The notes under the pieces were generated by a model. That model worked only from the letters and a program-made list of their open reading frames with translations, searched no databases and was not told the origin of the DNA. DNA of 64,000 nucleotides from Papaver somniferum (taxonomy: Eukaryota; Streptophyta; Magnoliopsida; Ranunculales; Papaveraceae): assembly GCF_003573695.1 (NCBI RefSeq), contig NC_039365.1, positions 85,415,089-85,479,088 of the forward strand, in the 5' to 3' direction. The position numbers were made by a program, and so were the translations under genes. Position 1 is the stretch's first letter. Every line of letters starts with the position of its first letter. Below, one piece after another: positions 23,486 through 36,594 of the stretch.

Positions 23486-23990
23486 CATCGTAGCTGCTCC
23501 GTAATTCGGTTAACTAGGATTTTTGCAACGATTTTGTAAGTGACGTTGCATAACCTTATGGGTCTGAATTGAGAAGGCTTTGATGGGTGGTCCACTTTAG
23601 GTATTAGCATCAAGTTTGTGTGATTCATGAGTGGATGTATATTAAGGTCCTTAAAAAAACTTTGATCCACAACTATCATTTGGGGATGAGTTGTTTTCCA
23701 AAAAACTTTGAAAAACTTACTGGTGTAACCATTTAGACCAGGAGCAATCTCTGAATTTATGGAGAGTAGAGCTTATTTGATTTCTGCGGCAGTTACTTCC
23801 TTAATAAGAACGTCCATTTGTATGAGAGATAATCTGGGATTGATATCTGTGAAAAGATCTTCATCTATAACTATAAATTGAGCCATGTATTGTTCAGAGC
23901 AATAGTTAAGACTGAGATTGTTCAAAGTAATGGTTGAGCCATATATTTTAAATGTGTCGCACATTTTAAAAAGTAATTGATAAATGTAAG

Positions 23991-26898
23991 CACTTACATC
24001 GTAGGCATATAGATATTGCTATCGCTTATGGTATATTCTCTCTGTCTCATTTTGTACAGCCGCGTTGATAAAAGTAAACAAACCAAGAAATATAGAGTAT
24101 TTATCCTAAATATCTATATATAATTAGTCAAAATCACTCCTCCGTCCTACTCGGTTGGGGAGCTTGGTGCGAGGAGGAATGAGTTCGGACTTGGAAATCG
24201 TCGAAACTCGGCGTGATACTCAGAACCTATTTATTAGAGACTTATATATTAGTACTCATGAGTTATGGCTTATACCTAATTAAAATTAAAGTTTTAATAC
24301 TATCGTGTAAATAAGTGTATAACATTGTTATATTGAGCCTATTAATCATGTCCTTAGAGAATTTTACATTTGATAACTCACATCTTAGAAGTTAAAAAAA
24401 AAAAAATTCTGATTTTGGTGCATGCAACGTGAACTCGGAAAAAAATCATAATCTCATTTTCCTCAAAAATTAGTTTAAATCGGCATAATCGGCTGCGTTC
24501 ATCACTAAAAATCGGAGATTTCATCGGGTTATATAGCTAGTAGCAAATACTAGGTAAGTGATCCACCTTGGAGAATGGTTTTGATTACTATTTTGGGACT
24601 CCAAAAATTAATATTTAGCTTACAAAATAGGACGAAGGATGTAGAATGCCAAAATGACTCTAGATATCCTGGGAATGAAATCGAGAAATATCATATGGGG
24701 GACCCATTTGGCCGTCCACATCCAAATGGTAGAGGGGTTTTCACAACTGCCATGATTTACTCTCGGAATAAATCCCGGAAGAAAACGTTGTCTGTCTAGC
24801 ATAGTTGTGTCGATGGGGGTGAAATCTAGTTAGGGTGAGATGTGGCATTCTAAAGTGCCACTCCTCCTACTTCTACGTCAGTTTAAGTAACGTGGGATTG
24901 GCGTACCCCATTTATGATGAGTTAATTGTGTGATACTGATTGAACTGGCTTGCTTGTCACAAAGGCAACCCTAAATGCTACAAGAACACTAGTGGATTCT
25001 ACAATTTCTCCTCACGGCCGCATAACTGATCTTGGGCCAAGTTTTCAGTTATCATAAAAGAACAACTAAAGTATGTCCCACCACACTGAATTCCTTACTA
25101 TCCCCTTTAAATCATACGAGAGAAATCATTAATCCGGACTTGACCCGGAAACAAAAAGAAGGGAAAAATAAAGAAATGATTAATCCGAACTAGTTAAACT
25201 ACTGAGAGTCTGAGACCCGGTTTGGAAGTCGTATATTGGTGTACCGTAAACCTGAATCCAGGACACATAATCTTAGCTCATCAGGTCATAACCTCTTGGT
25301 CCCACCTTAAACCGAAAAGTCTAAACTCTAAAGTCTAAAGAGGAAAACAAAAACAACCTTGTAGTCACGGATCAGTTTGCCTAGTACCAACAAAACAAGT
25401 GAGTTATGGACGAACGAAACTTGTTCTCATCCTAAGAACCGCCTCAATTTGTTCGGCACAAGAAAACAGTTTGCCACGACTCCCGCATGAGAGATGCGCA
25501 ACCAACCATACGTGAGGACGTGGAGGTAATTTTACTTTTTTCTACCGCACTTCAATTACCTCGTATCTAACATGTTCATCTAAGCAGACAAAATTTCAAG
25601 TCAGGGAATGGATTCCCTGTAATCGGATTATTGGAGTCATATGCCCTGTAATTTGATTATTTGTCTTCCCATTCTCCCAAACAAACACCGCTGTAAGATC
25701 TGTGAGTTCGTTATGGACGGACGAGATTTATAATGGCATAATGTTCGTGTTTATCAAGATAAGGCAAGATTTATAGAAACACTTGTAGACTTGTACATTT
25801 CACTTCCAAATACATTTTGAAAACGGAAATGATTCCCGTCCTGAAAAACTCTCCTAAAACACACACAACACACACTGATGTCATGCACTCTTGTATATAG
25901 CTTGTAAATAACTTTTTCTTTCGATATATCCTTCCCTTTTCCAAAAGAAAAACACACACCAGTGAAACGCAAAATCCACCCCCTCAGCCCCCTATAATTT
26001 TCTGGTGTGGGCACGGGAGCTATATGTATCGGGAGAATTTTCCGCAAAAGAATTCAGTGGGTGTATTATCTCCCTTTTGAAAATCGCAAATGAAAAATAT
26101 AATTTCTAAATATATTTGTGGTGGCAGAAAATATCTGAGCCACGTGGAGATATCTCAGGGCACGAATACTTAGATAAATGATGGATGACAAAGTGCTAAA
26201 TAAATCCTCATAATCACCTTTACTTTAAGAGATCTATCCACCATTTGAGCAAAATGATATCACATGTAAAGAGAACATGAGATGAATAATGGAGTTTGAA
26301 GCGGGTAGATTTGCATGTTTTACGAGTCAGAATGGTCAGATCGTCAGAAAATCAAATTGACTATACACATGGTGAGGCCAGATTTGTCTCCTACTGTGCT
26401 TGAAGTGGCGAGTTCGCCATAAAATACCCAAATACTTTGTTGTGTATGCTTTTTCAGTAGATCGCCTCCATATAAATTCGGGTGAGCTATTATCACTAAT
26501 TGGATTTTTACTATACAAGGAGAACTTGAACACCGTTACAAGGTTTAAAAAAATATTTAGACAAAACAGGACAGAGGTCACTAGATTACGAGCAACTTAA
26601 ATCCTCCTTTTCTTGAAGAAGATTTTCCCATTACATATTTGTAACCTCAATTGTACCCAGTGAAATCATCCGGCAGATGTAAATTTTAACACTGAACCAC
26701 GTAAACTTGTCTAAGTTAGCTTTTGTTTTCAGCCTTACACTAATCTCTCAAACCAAGGTTTAAATTTAGAAAGCCATACATATTTGGGTGTAATGATAAG
26801 TTTTCTTGCGGTTATATTTTGGCGCTAAAAACACAAACAAAAATTTAAAAGGATTAATCTTACTTGACCGGAGATTAGATGTCTCATCTTGAAAAAGG
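23991..26898. other. Intergenic stretch without recognisable gene
   Basis: ORFs here are short and lack any domain I know. A Stowaway-like end (TTCTCTCTGTCTCATTTT near 24034-24051, after TA) is suggested, but no matching right end is seen. A small duplication, CCCTGTAAT..GATTATT, occurs at about 25615 and 25650. Nothing else stands out. Confidence 0.5.
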
Positions 26899-27171
26899 TT
26901 GTGTTATTTTACTTTTCCTTTATTTTCGATAGTTTTTCTAAAAAGTCAGTTTTCAAAAGAAATCTTAGGATTCTTAAGGATACACAAGCTTCGTAAAAGC
27001 ATCGATTTACGAAAAGGTGCGAAATTTCCTTCTTTAACTCAAGAGGAATATAAATTTTTTAAAAGTTATTTTTCTTTACCAAAAATAGAATTTCACCTCA
27101 AAGAAAAATCTCTTCCAAAAAAAAAAGAACATTCTGTATTTAATATATCTTCGACTGAACTTTTTTTATAG
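26899..27171 (+). CDS. Unassigned 90-codon ORF, Lys/Phe-rich
   Basis: A single AT-rich frame ends at a TAG (27169-27171). It begins MCYFTFPLF and is rich in Lys, Phe and Ser, with SLTQEEYKFFKSYFS and a basic KEKSLPKKKEH stretch. I recognise no family. It could be a fragment of organelle- or plasmid-like DNA, an old element, or chance. No promoter or partner gene was found, and the first third is hydrophobic. Confidence 0.2.
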   Translation: MCYFTFPLFSIVFLKSQFSKEILGFLRIHKLRKSIDLRKGAKFPSLTQEEYKFFKSYFSLPKIEFHLKEKSLPKKKEHSVFNISSTELFL

Positions 27172-28871
27172 TCTTTTAGAATTCTCTTTAACATAGAGAA
27201 TATTACGTATTTGTCGCTTCTGAGTTCTCTGAGTATTTAACATCAATCATAAGAATTAAATTCCATCTCAAGGATTCGTCACGGTTATTAAAATAATAGT
27301 CCTGCCGCCACCTTAAATTCTTCAAACATTCATGCATCACTCTTGAGTTGGAAATCACACTCGAAGTAATGAGCAGTGGCGTCCACAATTGTTAACCAGT
27401 TGGTAACCGGCAGATTTGCATTGATTTATCGGGAAATTTATATTATTAAATAACTCCAAGAGGGGGACATTTTTTTGTCACGTAGGGAATTATTGAGAAA
27501 CAAATGGCATCGAAATGAAACAAGAATATACCAATAAAGATTCCAATCATATTCACCTCGAGAAATAACGGCTTGAACACATTAAGAAATAATTGAACAA
27601 TATATTATTATTTGGGTTTCGTAAAAAAAGTAATACCGAATTTTGGAAATAATGTGAGACAAATCATATCAATGAATACTCCTGCATTAGGTAATAATTG
27701 AAGAGCAATAATATGGGTGATAATTTTATCACTCATAACAATAAACATATCAGTTAAAAATGATATAGAAGAAGGAAAACCGTAACCCCAATTTTTACTT
27801 GTTTTCTAGTCTCACTAGCACTTGGTGATGATAATACAGAAGTTAATGCTTCGAAGTCCTTCTCGTTGCTACACAAAGGATGATTGAAGTACCTAAGAAG
27901 GCGATCGAAGAGCAAAGTCTGATTTAAAAAAAACCAAAACTTGATTTTACCCTAAAATCCACATATTAAAAAAAAACACTTGGACAGGCTTCCAAGATTA
28001 AAAAAAAAAATGGTCGGTGTCGGCCGGAAGTCGGTCAAAAAGTCACCGGCGGTGATCGACCATTAACTGATTTCAACAACTTTTTATGCTTCTTTGGATG
28101 AAGATGAGAGAGAGAAGAGCAGGTGATGGTTGGTGGGGGTGAAGAAAAAAAAATGATTTCTTTCCCTTTTATATAAATTGCTTTCCAAATTTTGGTAGAA
28201 GAAGAGTTTCCTTTTTCGAGCAATGGGCTCAATAGTGCTAGACAAACCCAAATATGCAAAATTGGTCCTTCGACCATCCACATCAGCGTGCTTCATCAAC
28301 TTATCCTCTCCAGACGATGGTCTAACATCCTTCCAGAATTTACTGCTTCAACTATTGCTCCTTAGACTATTTACTTGACATCATTAGACCGCGAATCAAG
28401 ATTTTTGGTAAAAAAATTATAATTACTATTTTCAATTACTTATTTCGCTTATAATTAGTAAAATACCATTCAGTGCTTATCGTGCAACATGACTGTCTCT
28501 CACTAAACAAGAGTAACGTTGATGGAAAATTTTTGACGAGCGATAAAATGGTAAAACCATAGTTAAGATATATCTCTGACCTGGCTTCAAAATAATATGT
28601 GAGATTCATATTTTATAACTTAGATATAAAAGCTCTATTAATCTTGTAACCTCTTCAGAGAATAAATATCTAATGACAATAATAGAGTCTCTCAGCTGAG
28701 CTTTCAATATTCTGCATGTTTCACCATTTATACTGTGCAACTCAGTCAGCTTTTGCATTGAATTGAGAATGATTGGACAGCTCCTAGATGGATTGACCAC
28801 TAGTATATAATAATAATATCCCCAGGATGTCAATGGTGTTGGTAACATTTTTTTCCTCTAGGTGTTTCCTG
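27172..28871. other. Intergenic stretch; promoter-like patch on the minus strand
   Basis: No gene is supported. On the minus strand a TATA-like TTATATAAAAGGG (about 28177-28165) is followed by a CT-rich leader-like stretch and an ATG near 28063, but only six codons stay open. This could be a captured or dead promoter. The remainder is AT-rich. Confidence 0.4.
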
Positions 28872-29100
28872 ACTATGACAACCACCACCTCCGACAAACA
28901 CCGCCGGCCACAACCACCACCACCACCGCCCACCACCTATGACAACCACCACTTCCGACGACCACCACCAACACCTCTGACAACTGCCGCCGCCCACAAC
29001 CACCACCAACAACTACCATCACCTCCTCCGACCACCAACCGATGTCGGCGTCCACCACCAGCGCTTCCGACCACCACCACCGACCACCATCTCCCACTAA
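28872..29100. repeat. ACC/CCA-rich low-complexity tract
   Basis: Degenerate ACC/CCG triplets run for about 230 bp. All frames on both strands stay open through it (Pro/His/Thr-rich or Gly/Val/Trp-rich), which is a property of the repeat rather than evidence of a protein. Confidence 0.8.
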
Positions 29101-29109
29101 CAACATATG

Positions 29110-30960
29110 GATATTTAATCAGAAGTTACACGTGCACATGACATGTGTATCCAGAAGTTACACATCCATATGACATGTGTATCCAGAAGTTACACATCAA
29201 AAAAATAGACATAAAAAAAAACATACAAGAAATACATGTATTACTTTAATATTCATTTACAATAATTTATCTGTTCATCCATTTTAGTAATCGGTTGTTA
29301 TTGAACATAATAAACGAGTTAAAACGAAATCTTAGAAATAAGCCACGACATCTTATAATAGAAATATTTACTTCCCTTCTTGTCTTCCTCGATTCCAAAA
29401 TGCTTGCATATCTGCAACAAAACAAAAACATCAACGGGTTAGGTTGGATGAACAAAAACAAAAAATTATAAAACAATTGCAAGGCGAATAACAAATACCA
29501 CAAAAGGGCACTTCATAACTTATCTTAGTTACACATGCATCTACTCAGAAGTTACACATCCATAAAAGCTTGTATACCTTTGTTTTTGCATATGTAATAT
29601 GGAGTTGCAAATGCATCTGACTAGTGTAAATAGAAGTTACACATGTATATAGAATGTCTAATCCGCTGGTACACATAAAAATGCATGTGTAACTTCTGGT
29701 TACACATGCATATTACATTTGTAGGCACAAGTTAACCCATATAAGAAATCATGTGTAATCAGAAGTTACACAACCATGTACCTACATCCATATGTCTTAT
29801 CTATCTATGTGTGCAATAACCGTGGAGTCTAACATATGTTGACTTCAAAATCACGTTAGCATACAACATTCGAAAATTGGAAAATTATAGATTAAGTTGC
29901 GCAATAACCATGGAGTCTAACAGCATAATAATGACTTAAAAAGCACGTTAATATGTATCATTCGAAAATTGGAAAATTATAGGCTAAGCTGCGAGCTTTA
30001 AGCCAACAAGATCAGCAAGGATAACATAGATTTATTTTGGACTCTAATTCGTATGTGTAATTGGAAATTACACGTGCATATATCATGTGTAATTAAGACT
30101 TACACATGCATGTAACATGCGTAATTGGAAGTTACAAATGTATATGACTAGTGTAATTGGAAGTTACACATGCGTTTTTGTAATCAAGATAGAAACTCAC
30201 CGGTCCACAAGAACATATCATCAGAACATGGGACTGGTTAGGTGCTTCACTAGAAATACGGGTAAATTTTCTAAAGATCGGACAAAAGAATTAGTTTTCT
30301 GCCAAAAGAAACGGAAAACATAAGCCAACAGAAAAATGACAAACAAAAAATTGATAAACTTGTTGAAATACAACTTGAAATATTATTTGCTAGGTATCAT
30401 TTACAATCTATAACTTTATACCCCTCAAATACCTCTTTAAATCCAGCAAACGATCCATCATCAGGGAAGATGCGTGTGACACCAACAAGCGACGATGTTG
30501 TGAAAGAATAACTGAAAATCATAATCCATAAGAGAAACCATCCAACCAACTATGACATCCAATATATGTTAGAAACTAAGATTAGGGAGTTTCTATTATC
30601 TCAAAATTCCAGCGGCCACGTAGGGGTCTTGCATTGCTCTTATTAAAAAAAGTAGAATGACTAACAATTTCATAATCAAGAAACAGACGAACAACTTCAT
30701 GAAGATTTATACCCACAGCTAGAATAGAAAGTATATATCGAAATTACTTGCAACTTCATAATCAAGAAACAGACGAACAACTTCATAGAATTTATATCCT
30801 ATCCAATTAGCATTTGTATCTATAAGTTATACATCCAATTAGCATGGGTAACCAGTAGCTACACATATAATTAGCATGTGTAATCAGTAGATACACATCT
30901 ATTTAGCTTGTGTAACTAGTATCTAAACATCCATTTAGCTTGTCTACCTGCCAAGTACAC
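29110..30960. repeat. Cluster of dispersed GTTACACAT / ATGTGTAAC motifs
   Basis: The words AGAAGTTACACATGCAT and its complement-like partner GACATGTGTAAT recur about 20 times in groups (29115-29195, 29525-29570, 29620-29720, 29750-29775, 30048-30185, 30795-30955), often as near-palindromes. The intervening sequence is AT-rich and non-coding. It probably belongs to a larger non-coding repeat that reaches about 33.4 kb. Confidence 0.7.
29813..29990. repeat. 88-bp tandem duplication
   Basis: GCAATAACC.TGGAGTCTAACA starts at 29813 and again at 29901; both units end near ATTCGAAAATTGGAAAATTATAG-type sequence. Confidence 0.8.
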
Positions 30961-33740
30961 AATAATTACCCTGCAAATCTTATGTAAAAAGTAGATCCAT
31001 AATAAAATGCATAATATTTTCATATGTAAAAAATAGATCCCACTTGTAGACAATATAGATAATGTATGTACTCGTAAATATGGAAAACATGAATCATGTT
31101 GTCAAAAACAAATGAACTGTTATTTTAATTATCTAGAATGAAAGGGGTTCCTGCCATGATAATGTCACTTGAGAACATCCTAATAAGAATCAATTAGTAA
31201 TCACTAGATATGTTGAGCTTATACTTGTGATACAGATATTGAATATATAAATATCCAATGGGTAAAGTGATAAATGTATCTACCTACACTTCATAAGAAA
31301 ATCACCGAACATATTATATTTCAATCAACTATCTTATGCATCTTAGGCATTGGGGATATCCTACAAATCGTGTCAGTAATTATGTACTACATTATTATCA
31401 TCCAATAAATGCAACATCAATCCAAGGGCAAAAGTAAGATAATATGTACTAGAAGGGCTCTTAATTAGGGGTTATAATTTTATAAAACATCCAACCTATT
31501 GAAAATTTTAAATCTACCACTAAACAGGAAACAATCCTGTAAATTTACCACAACTAGATACTGTAAAAGCATCAGCCTTACAACTTTTTAACTATTGGTA
31601 CTATCAGAAAACTAGAGGAGGGAATCATTGGGGTCCTAAATTCTCAACAAGAAAGAGAAAAAAAGAAACAAAGAAGAAGCGACATACTTGATTTAAATCC
31701 ATATTTCAAAATAACTCAAAGCATGAATCACCTGATGATATGTCTCCATGTGTTTTTACTGAGCTCTTTCATCTGTATAAACACTCATTTATGTATACAG
31801 AATATGATCTTGACAAGTCGGAAACAAGTTACCGTTTAAAGAGATAATCGTTTCTGCAAATAGGGATCCTCAAACATGTGTGTTGTACGTGTTCTCCCTG
31901 CAAAAATCAGCAGCAAGTAGTTGAGATATGGATATGAAGAATACGAGTATGGTTAGTGGGGAAAATCAAATATGATATTTTTCTGGACAACCTTTTCCGC
32001 AAATAAGGATCTTCAAAAGTAAATGCATGCATGTTAGGTGAGTTCTCCCTAACGAAATCAGCAGAACGAAAGCTGAAACATGGATGCGAAGACTATGGAT
32101 TCGGTAAGTAAATGGGAACTAAGACATGTTTTTGAGAGGAAACCTATCATGCAGATAGGGATCTTCAAAAAAAAAATGCATGTTGTGTGAGTTCTCCCTA
32201 AAAAACAACAGATTCAATAACTCATATATGGAAATGAAGAACATGAGCATGGTAAAGCAGAGACAAGATAAATTACAAGTTTAGAATTCAACTATATGCA
32301 ATTATCAGTTCACATTTCAATGAGAGTTAAAGAAACTTTGACTACACGTACAGTGTCCAGTACAACTCCAGCATCCATACCAAACCTCTCAGCTTCATAC
32401 TAAAACACCAGCACTAACTCCAAATCCAAGTTATCCTCCAAACCCGATCCAGTACCACCACCACCACCACTGCCTCCTTATCCTCCTCCAATACCTGCAC
32501 CAACACCACCACAAATTCTTTAATCAAGTTCCACATTTGTAGGCGAAGACTCAATATAAGCAAACTAAAATCAAATTTCACACATATTTCTCCTTTCTAT
32601 TCTACAAGTTTTATCCATCAATCTCATGAATCATAAAAAAACTCAAAGAAACTTATCTTATTTCACTGATTTTCTATCGAAATAGTTGTTGAAATTGCTT
32701 AGATTAAACCGTACGCTTCCGGTTATCTTCGTCGATTAAGATTTCATCTTCAAGACAAGATACTGAATGTAGAAAATATAGATTGAAGTTCAAACAATCT
32801 GTAAAGAAAAATCAAATCAGTTCAACAATCAAAATAAAAGAAATAGACGGGTAAAAGAGATTATGATTCATCAATTTCGAATCTGAAACCCAATTTTGGA
32901 TCGAGATAAACAAAAAATTCAAGAACCTTAGAAAATATTCTTTCAAATTTTTCTCTGAAAAGTATAATTGAGGTGAGATTATATCAGATCTAACTCGAAT
33001 TATGATTTCAATAACAGATTTGAGCTGAAATCAAATTGTTAAAGCTTTCCAAATGATTTTTCAGGATATACATGTTCAAAATCGAAGAATTAAACCTACC
33101 GATTGAATTGAAATGTTAAAATATAATATACTTATCTGTTCAATTTGATTTTGTAGGTTAATCTACATATTCATTTGCTGATGACTATTATCACTTCTTT
33201 TCCATTGATTTTCATTGAATCTCCAAAGAACAAGTGATGTTGATGTTGAACTTAGGTTAGATAATCAGGATCTTTGTTTCTAAAGCTTAGATCTAGGTTT
33301 TGAAATCGGTTTTTACTGAAAATCTCGATTAGAAATTGTGTCTTCTATGCTTATGTTGAAATCGTTTCTCTGCTTGAGAGAGAAAGTGAAACTGAAAATG
33401 AAATCTATAGAAAAGGGCAGTCTTGGTATTATTTGAAATATTATAAATAAATCTTTTATTAGTAAGCTCGGAATCTAAAGTTCTAGGCCTAGGAACAACA
33501 AATCTTGAAAGTATGGAGTTGACAATGAAGGATTCATTTTGTAGGGTTTCTTAATATATGATCCATATAGTATGGGGTTTACAATAGTTTTCACTATATT
33601 TTTATACCACTTATATATAATTATGATTTCGAAGATCGGATACCATTAGTTAATGCATATTCTAAACTATCTATTTTTAGCATACTTATGAGATAACTTT
33701 TAGCACACTTAATGTGGATTCTTACTTAAAAGAAAAAACT
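30961..33740. other. AT-rich non-coding stretch, probable part of a repeat unit
   Basis: No gene is supported. It contains the triplicated repeat at 31856-32290 and a (CCA)n/CCTCCT patch at about 32452-32510. On the minus strand 33410-33100 resembles a leader with CT-rich start and small upstream ORFs, but no protein follows. Confidence 0.5.
31856..32290. repeat. Three tandem copies of a 143-152-bp repeat
   Basis: GCAAATA.GGATC.TCAAA starts at 31856, 31999 and 32151. Each unit continues with GTTCTCCCT, an (A)n..CAGCAG-type part and ATGGAAATGAAGAAC-type sequence. Copies are diverged and have no common ORF. Confidence 0.8.
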
Positions 33741-33747
33741 AACAGGG

Positions 33748-34130
33748 GGTTAGTCCACGGGTGAGTTGGGGGGAGTTTAATGAATTGTGAATCTTGGGAT
33801 TTTGAGGGAGTGTAAGAGACTGTAGGAAGTTTGAGAGAGTTTGATGTTTTGAGTTTAGGGAGTTAGGGAGACTCTTCTAAAATCTATACTCTTTAGAGAG
33901 ATTTATAGTGAGGCAAAAATACATTGTACGTAAACTCTCCTGAACTCTCCAAAACAACCAACTCCCTAGCATTCTAGGGTTTTACCACTAATAGGGAGTT
34001 CAAGAGTTTCTTTCAAACTCTCCCACGACTAACACGGTTTTCTATGGAGTTTGAGAGACTCTTCTAAACTCTCCCACGACTAATGGGGATTTTGAGAGAC
34101 TCTTTCGAACTCCCCCACGACTAACGGGTA
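33748..34130. mobile_element. MITE-like unit with CTCCCACGACTAA sub-repeats
   Basis: The left side (GGGGGTTAGTCCACGGG..GGGGGGAGTTTA) is roughly complementary to the right side (ACTCCCCCACGACTAACGGG). Internal words ACTCTCCCACGACTAA and GAGAGACTCTT recur. No ORF. The target duplication is not resolved. Confidence 0.45.
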
Positions 34131-34508
34131 AAAACTAAACTACACTCAACTTTTTCGAGAACTAACCCCTGTAATTATTTTTTTTATTCGCAGAGTTATT
34201 TCCATTTCTTCTTTAATATCTCCCTCTAGTCATTTTCAGTATTAATTTCGGTTGTTTTGATTTTTAGTTGTTTATCCATCTAGTATTCTATTTGTACAAA
34301 ATTAATTACAAACTATGCGATTTATTTCAAAAAAAAAAAATTGCCATGGCTCGGTCGCCTGGTTCAAATTACATCCTAAAACGAGGAAAATGCTAAGGAG
34401 GATGTACACTCCTTGACCCCAAAAAGCTGGAACATAATCGGTATCGGGAGCTAGCTCAATGCTCCTGCACTCACTCACCCACCCACCCACCCACATTTTT
34501 ATGGTTTC
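34131..34508. other. Non-coding flank of the LINE insertion
   Basis: A short A-run (34331-34341), a GC-richer patch of about 120 bp, and a CACCC microsatellite (34473-34495). A box-B-like GGTTCAAATT at about 34362 made me consider a SINE, but no A box or clear limits are present. Confidence 0.4.
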
Positions 34509-34523
34509 AAGAGAAAACTACCT
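34509..34523. repeat. LINE target-site duplication, left copy
   Basis: AAGAGAAAACTACCT here and at 40764-40778, with no mismatch. Confidence 0.9.
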
Positions 34524-35403
34524 ATCTGAGGAGAAAAAGTTGAAGTCAGAACTATTTCTGCTCTGCGAATCTGGCAAAAATTGAGATGACTCAGTTCCAA
34601 AATTATTAATAATTTTCTCAATGTTTACATCAATAATATGATCCTCTTCTCTTCAAATCCTTTTTTAACATGATTATGTCAACACCTTTAGATAATTTTT
34701 TATCTAATCATTCATTTCTTTCACTTCTTAATTAGTTTTTCTTTCTATTCTTTTCTAAATTTTTTCATACATTACTGTTTAAGTGTTTTTCTTTTTGTTT
34801 GTCTCATATTTAAAATAGCTTGTTTCATCTTTCTAATGGCTTTTTAAATCTTTTGCAGGGCCTCTTTCAAGCATCATGGTAGGCATCCATTTTTGGACTT
34901 TGGCATGTGGTTTCTTCTTCTATCAACTTTATTGTTGCAGCAAACAATAGTTCTGACTTCATCTCCGATAGCAGTTTTTTGCAACTCATCAACAAGAGGA
35001 TGGTTTCTATCAGTATGATCCAGTATTTCAGTTTAGAGCATGTTTATGATCCTAGTGGTTCTAGTGAGTCAAGTTACTACGGGTTTCACATTCCGATTCA
35101 TTGGTGCGAGTCTGAAATTTTGAATTTCAAAATTCAAGGTTTCCTCCTATAACTCAGCGTAATTGGTGGACATGCAAACTGGTATTGATTACGTATCAGT
35201 TGACCTCTATCTCATTCAATTCTACCTATATCTTTCTAGCTCAAAAGAATATATCCTTTCTTAATTCCTCTCAAAATAGTTATACCAGTATAACTAAATT
35301 TGATTATATTATGTACAATTCTCAACAATATAACACGGAGAAACCAAAGTGTTTTCTTATCATCTTCCCTAAATTTAAGTCTCAATTTTTGATTATCAGA
35401 ACT

Positions 35404-36594
35404 ATGGCTGCATCTTCAAACTCTCAAGTCTCTTTGGTTACCTCAAAGATGCAAGCAACTAAACTTCGTGATCTCAATGCAAGGAAAATCAGGAAAGTTG
35501 TTGGTTCGAATAGAGCTATATCATCAGCAACTGAAGATTTGAGCAATTCTCTCATTGATAAGCTTTTCACAAAAGATACTTTTGAAACAGATGAAATAAG
35601 GAAAGAAGTCACGCAACTGTGGAAGCAATACAAGATCTTGAATATGCATGCTCTGGATAAGAATATTTTTCTTTTTAAGTTCACTTCAAATGAAGTTGTT
35701 GAAGTTGTTCTTAAGAAGGGTCCCTGGAACATTAAGAAGTATCATCTGAACCTCAAGAAATATGATCCCTCCATTGATGTTAATCAAGTTTTTACTCATC
35801 AAGAATGAAACGTTCAGTTCAAAAAAATTCTTCTTGAACATCACTCGGTTCAGGTTATTGATGAAGCTCTAGTTGAATTAGGCCCAAAGATTAAAACTGA
35901 ACCTGAAAACTGTAGACATATGGCTGGCTCAATGATTACTTTAATAGTCAAAATAGATCTTAAGAAACCTATGCACAGAGGTGGATGGTGGAATACATCT
36001 TCTTGTGGGGTTACATGGGTTCGCTATCATTGGGAAAGACAACCTCATCTTCTCTGCAAAGATTGTTTCACTATAGACCCTGATGATGATGAATGTAAAA
36101 ACACTGCATTGGATTTAAAGATTAGAAAGTACACAAATGAAGAATATGTCACTTATTGCCATAATCTTGCAAGAGCGTATGGTTTTGAAATAACTGAAGA
36201 TGTAGATCTATTGTTGCAAAGGATATGTGAAGCAAGTTAGAGGCAGCTTGAAGAAAAAGAAAAGGCTGAGAAACAAGAAGAAGAAAGAAGAGCTAAGAGA
36301 TCAAGAATTGAAGATAAAGAAGATAATTCTGGGATAAAAGCCACTCTAAGTCCTGTATTACAGACTCATGATATTCACAAAAACATTTCTGGTCTTAATA
36401 CTAGATCATCTGATAGATTGGAACATTGTGATGGGATGGAACATGACTTGGCTGAGGAAGGAGAACTACCTGCAAGAGAATACTCCCATGAAATGAATGA
36501 GGATACTGCAATATTGGTAACTAAAACTTTATCCTTTACTTTACAATATGAATTTTCTATTTTTTTACCTTATTTATTAAATTCTTCTGCAAAT
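35404..36594 (+). pseudogene. LINE ORF1 (gag-like, DUF4283 type)
   Basis: The start MAASSNSQ is the first ATG before the domain. Residues of about 60-135 match the DUF4283 RNA-binding-like domain of plant L1 ORF1 (FETDEIRKEVTQLWK, FLFKFTSNEVVEVVLKKGPWNI). A zinc-knuckle-like WERQPHLLCKDCF..DDDEC follows but lacks a clear CCHC His. A basic coiled stretch (EEKEKAEKQEEERRAKR) comes near the end. In-frame stops at 35806 (TGA) and 36238 (TAG) break it. No stop separates it from the endonuclease start at 36595, which is unusual. ORF1 proteins bind LINE RNA. Confidence 0.8.

Larger units (their letters stand above)
20170..23990 (-). pseudogene. LINE ORF2 (RT to RNase H), minus strand, degenerate, with two insertions
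   Basis: Read on the minus strand from 23964: a pre-RT part, RT landmarks HTNLMLIPKVDHP, FRPIRLCNVTYKIVAKILVNRI, then ISPYQSAFVPQRSIHDN (after the MITE), a palm box YDDDMLITNK (usually FADD) near 22780, the zf-RVT segment CPRCNANLETHLLIHCP (about 21095), and RNase H pieces PGFAGAGFICRDSDA (about 20620) and TDGLANRAADV (about 20340). No endonuclease domain is present, so the copy is 5'-truncated near 23990. An AATAAA and an A-rich stretch at 20165-20205 suit a LINE 3' end. Frameshifts are frequent. Confidence 0.85.

Noticed and set aside
25754..26047. 97-codon minus-strand ORF
   Set aside because: No domain, no promoter signal, low-complexity Phe/Cys-rich second half; probably chance.
28827..29141. 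Pro/His/Thr-rich ORF (plus) and Gly/Val/Trp-rich ORFs (minus)
   Set aside because: Pure consequence of ACC/GGT triplet repeats.
34340..34500. Possible tRNA-derived SINE (GGTTCAAATT as box B, A-run on one side)
   Set aside because: No A box at the right distance, no limits and no duplication.
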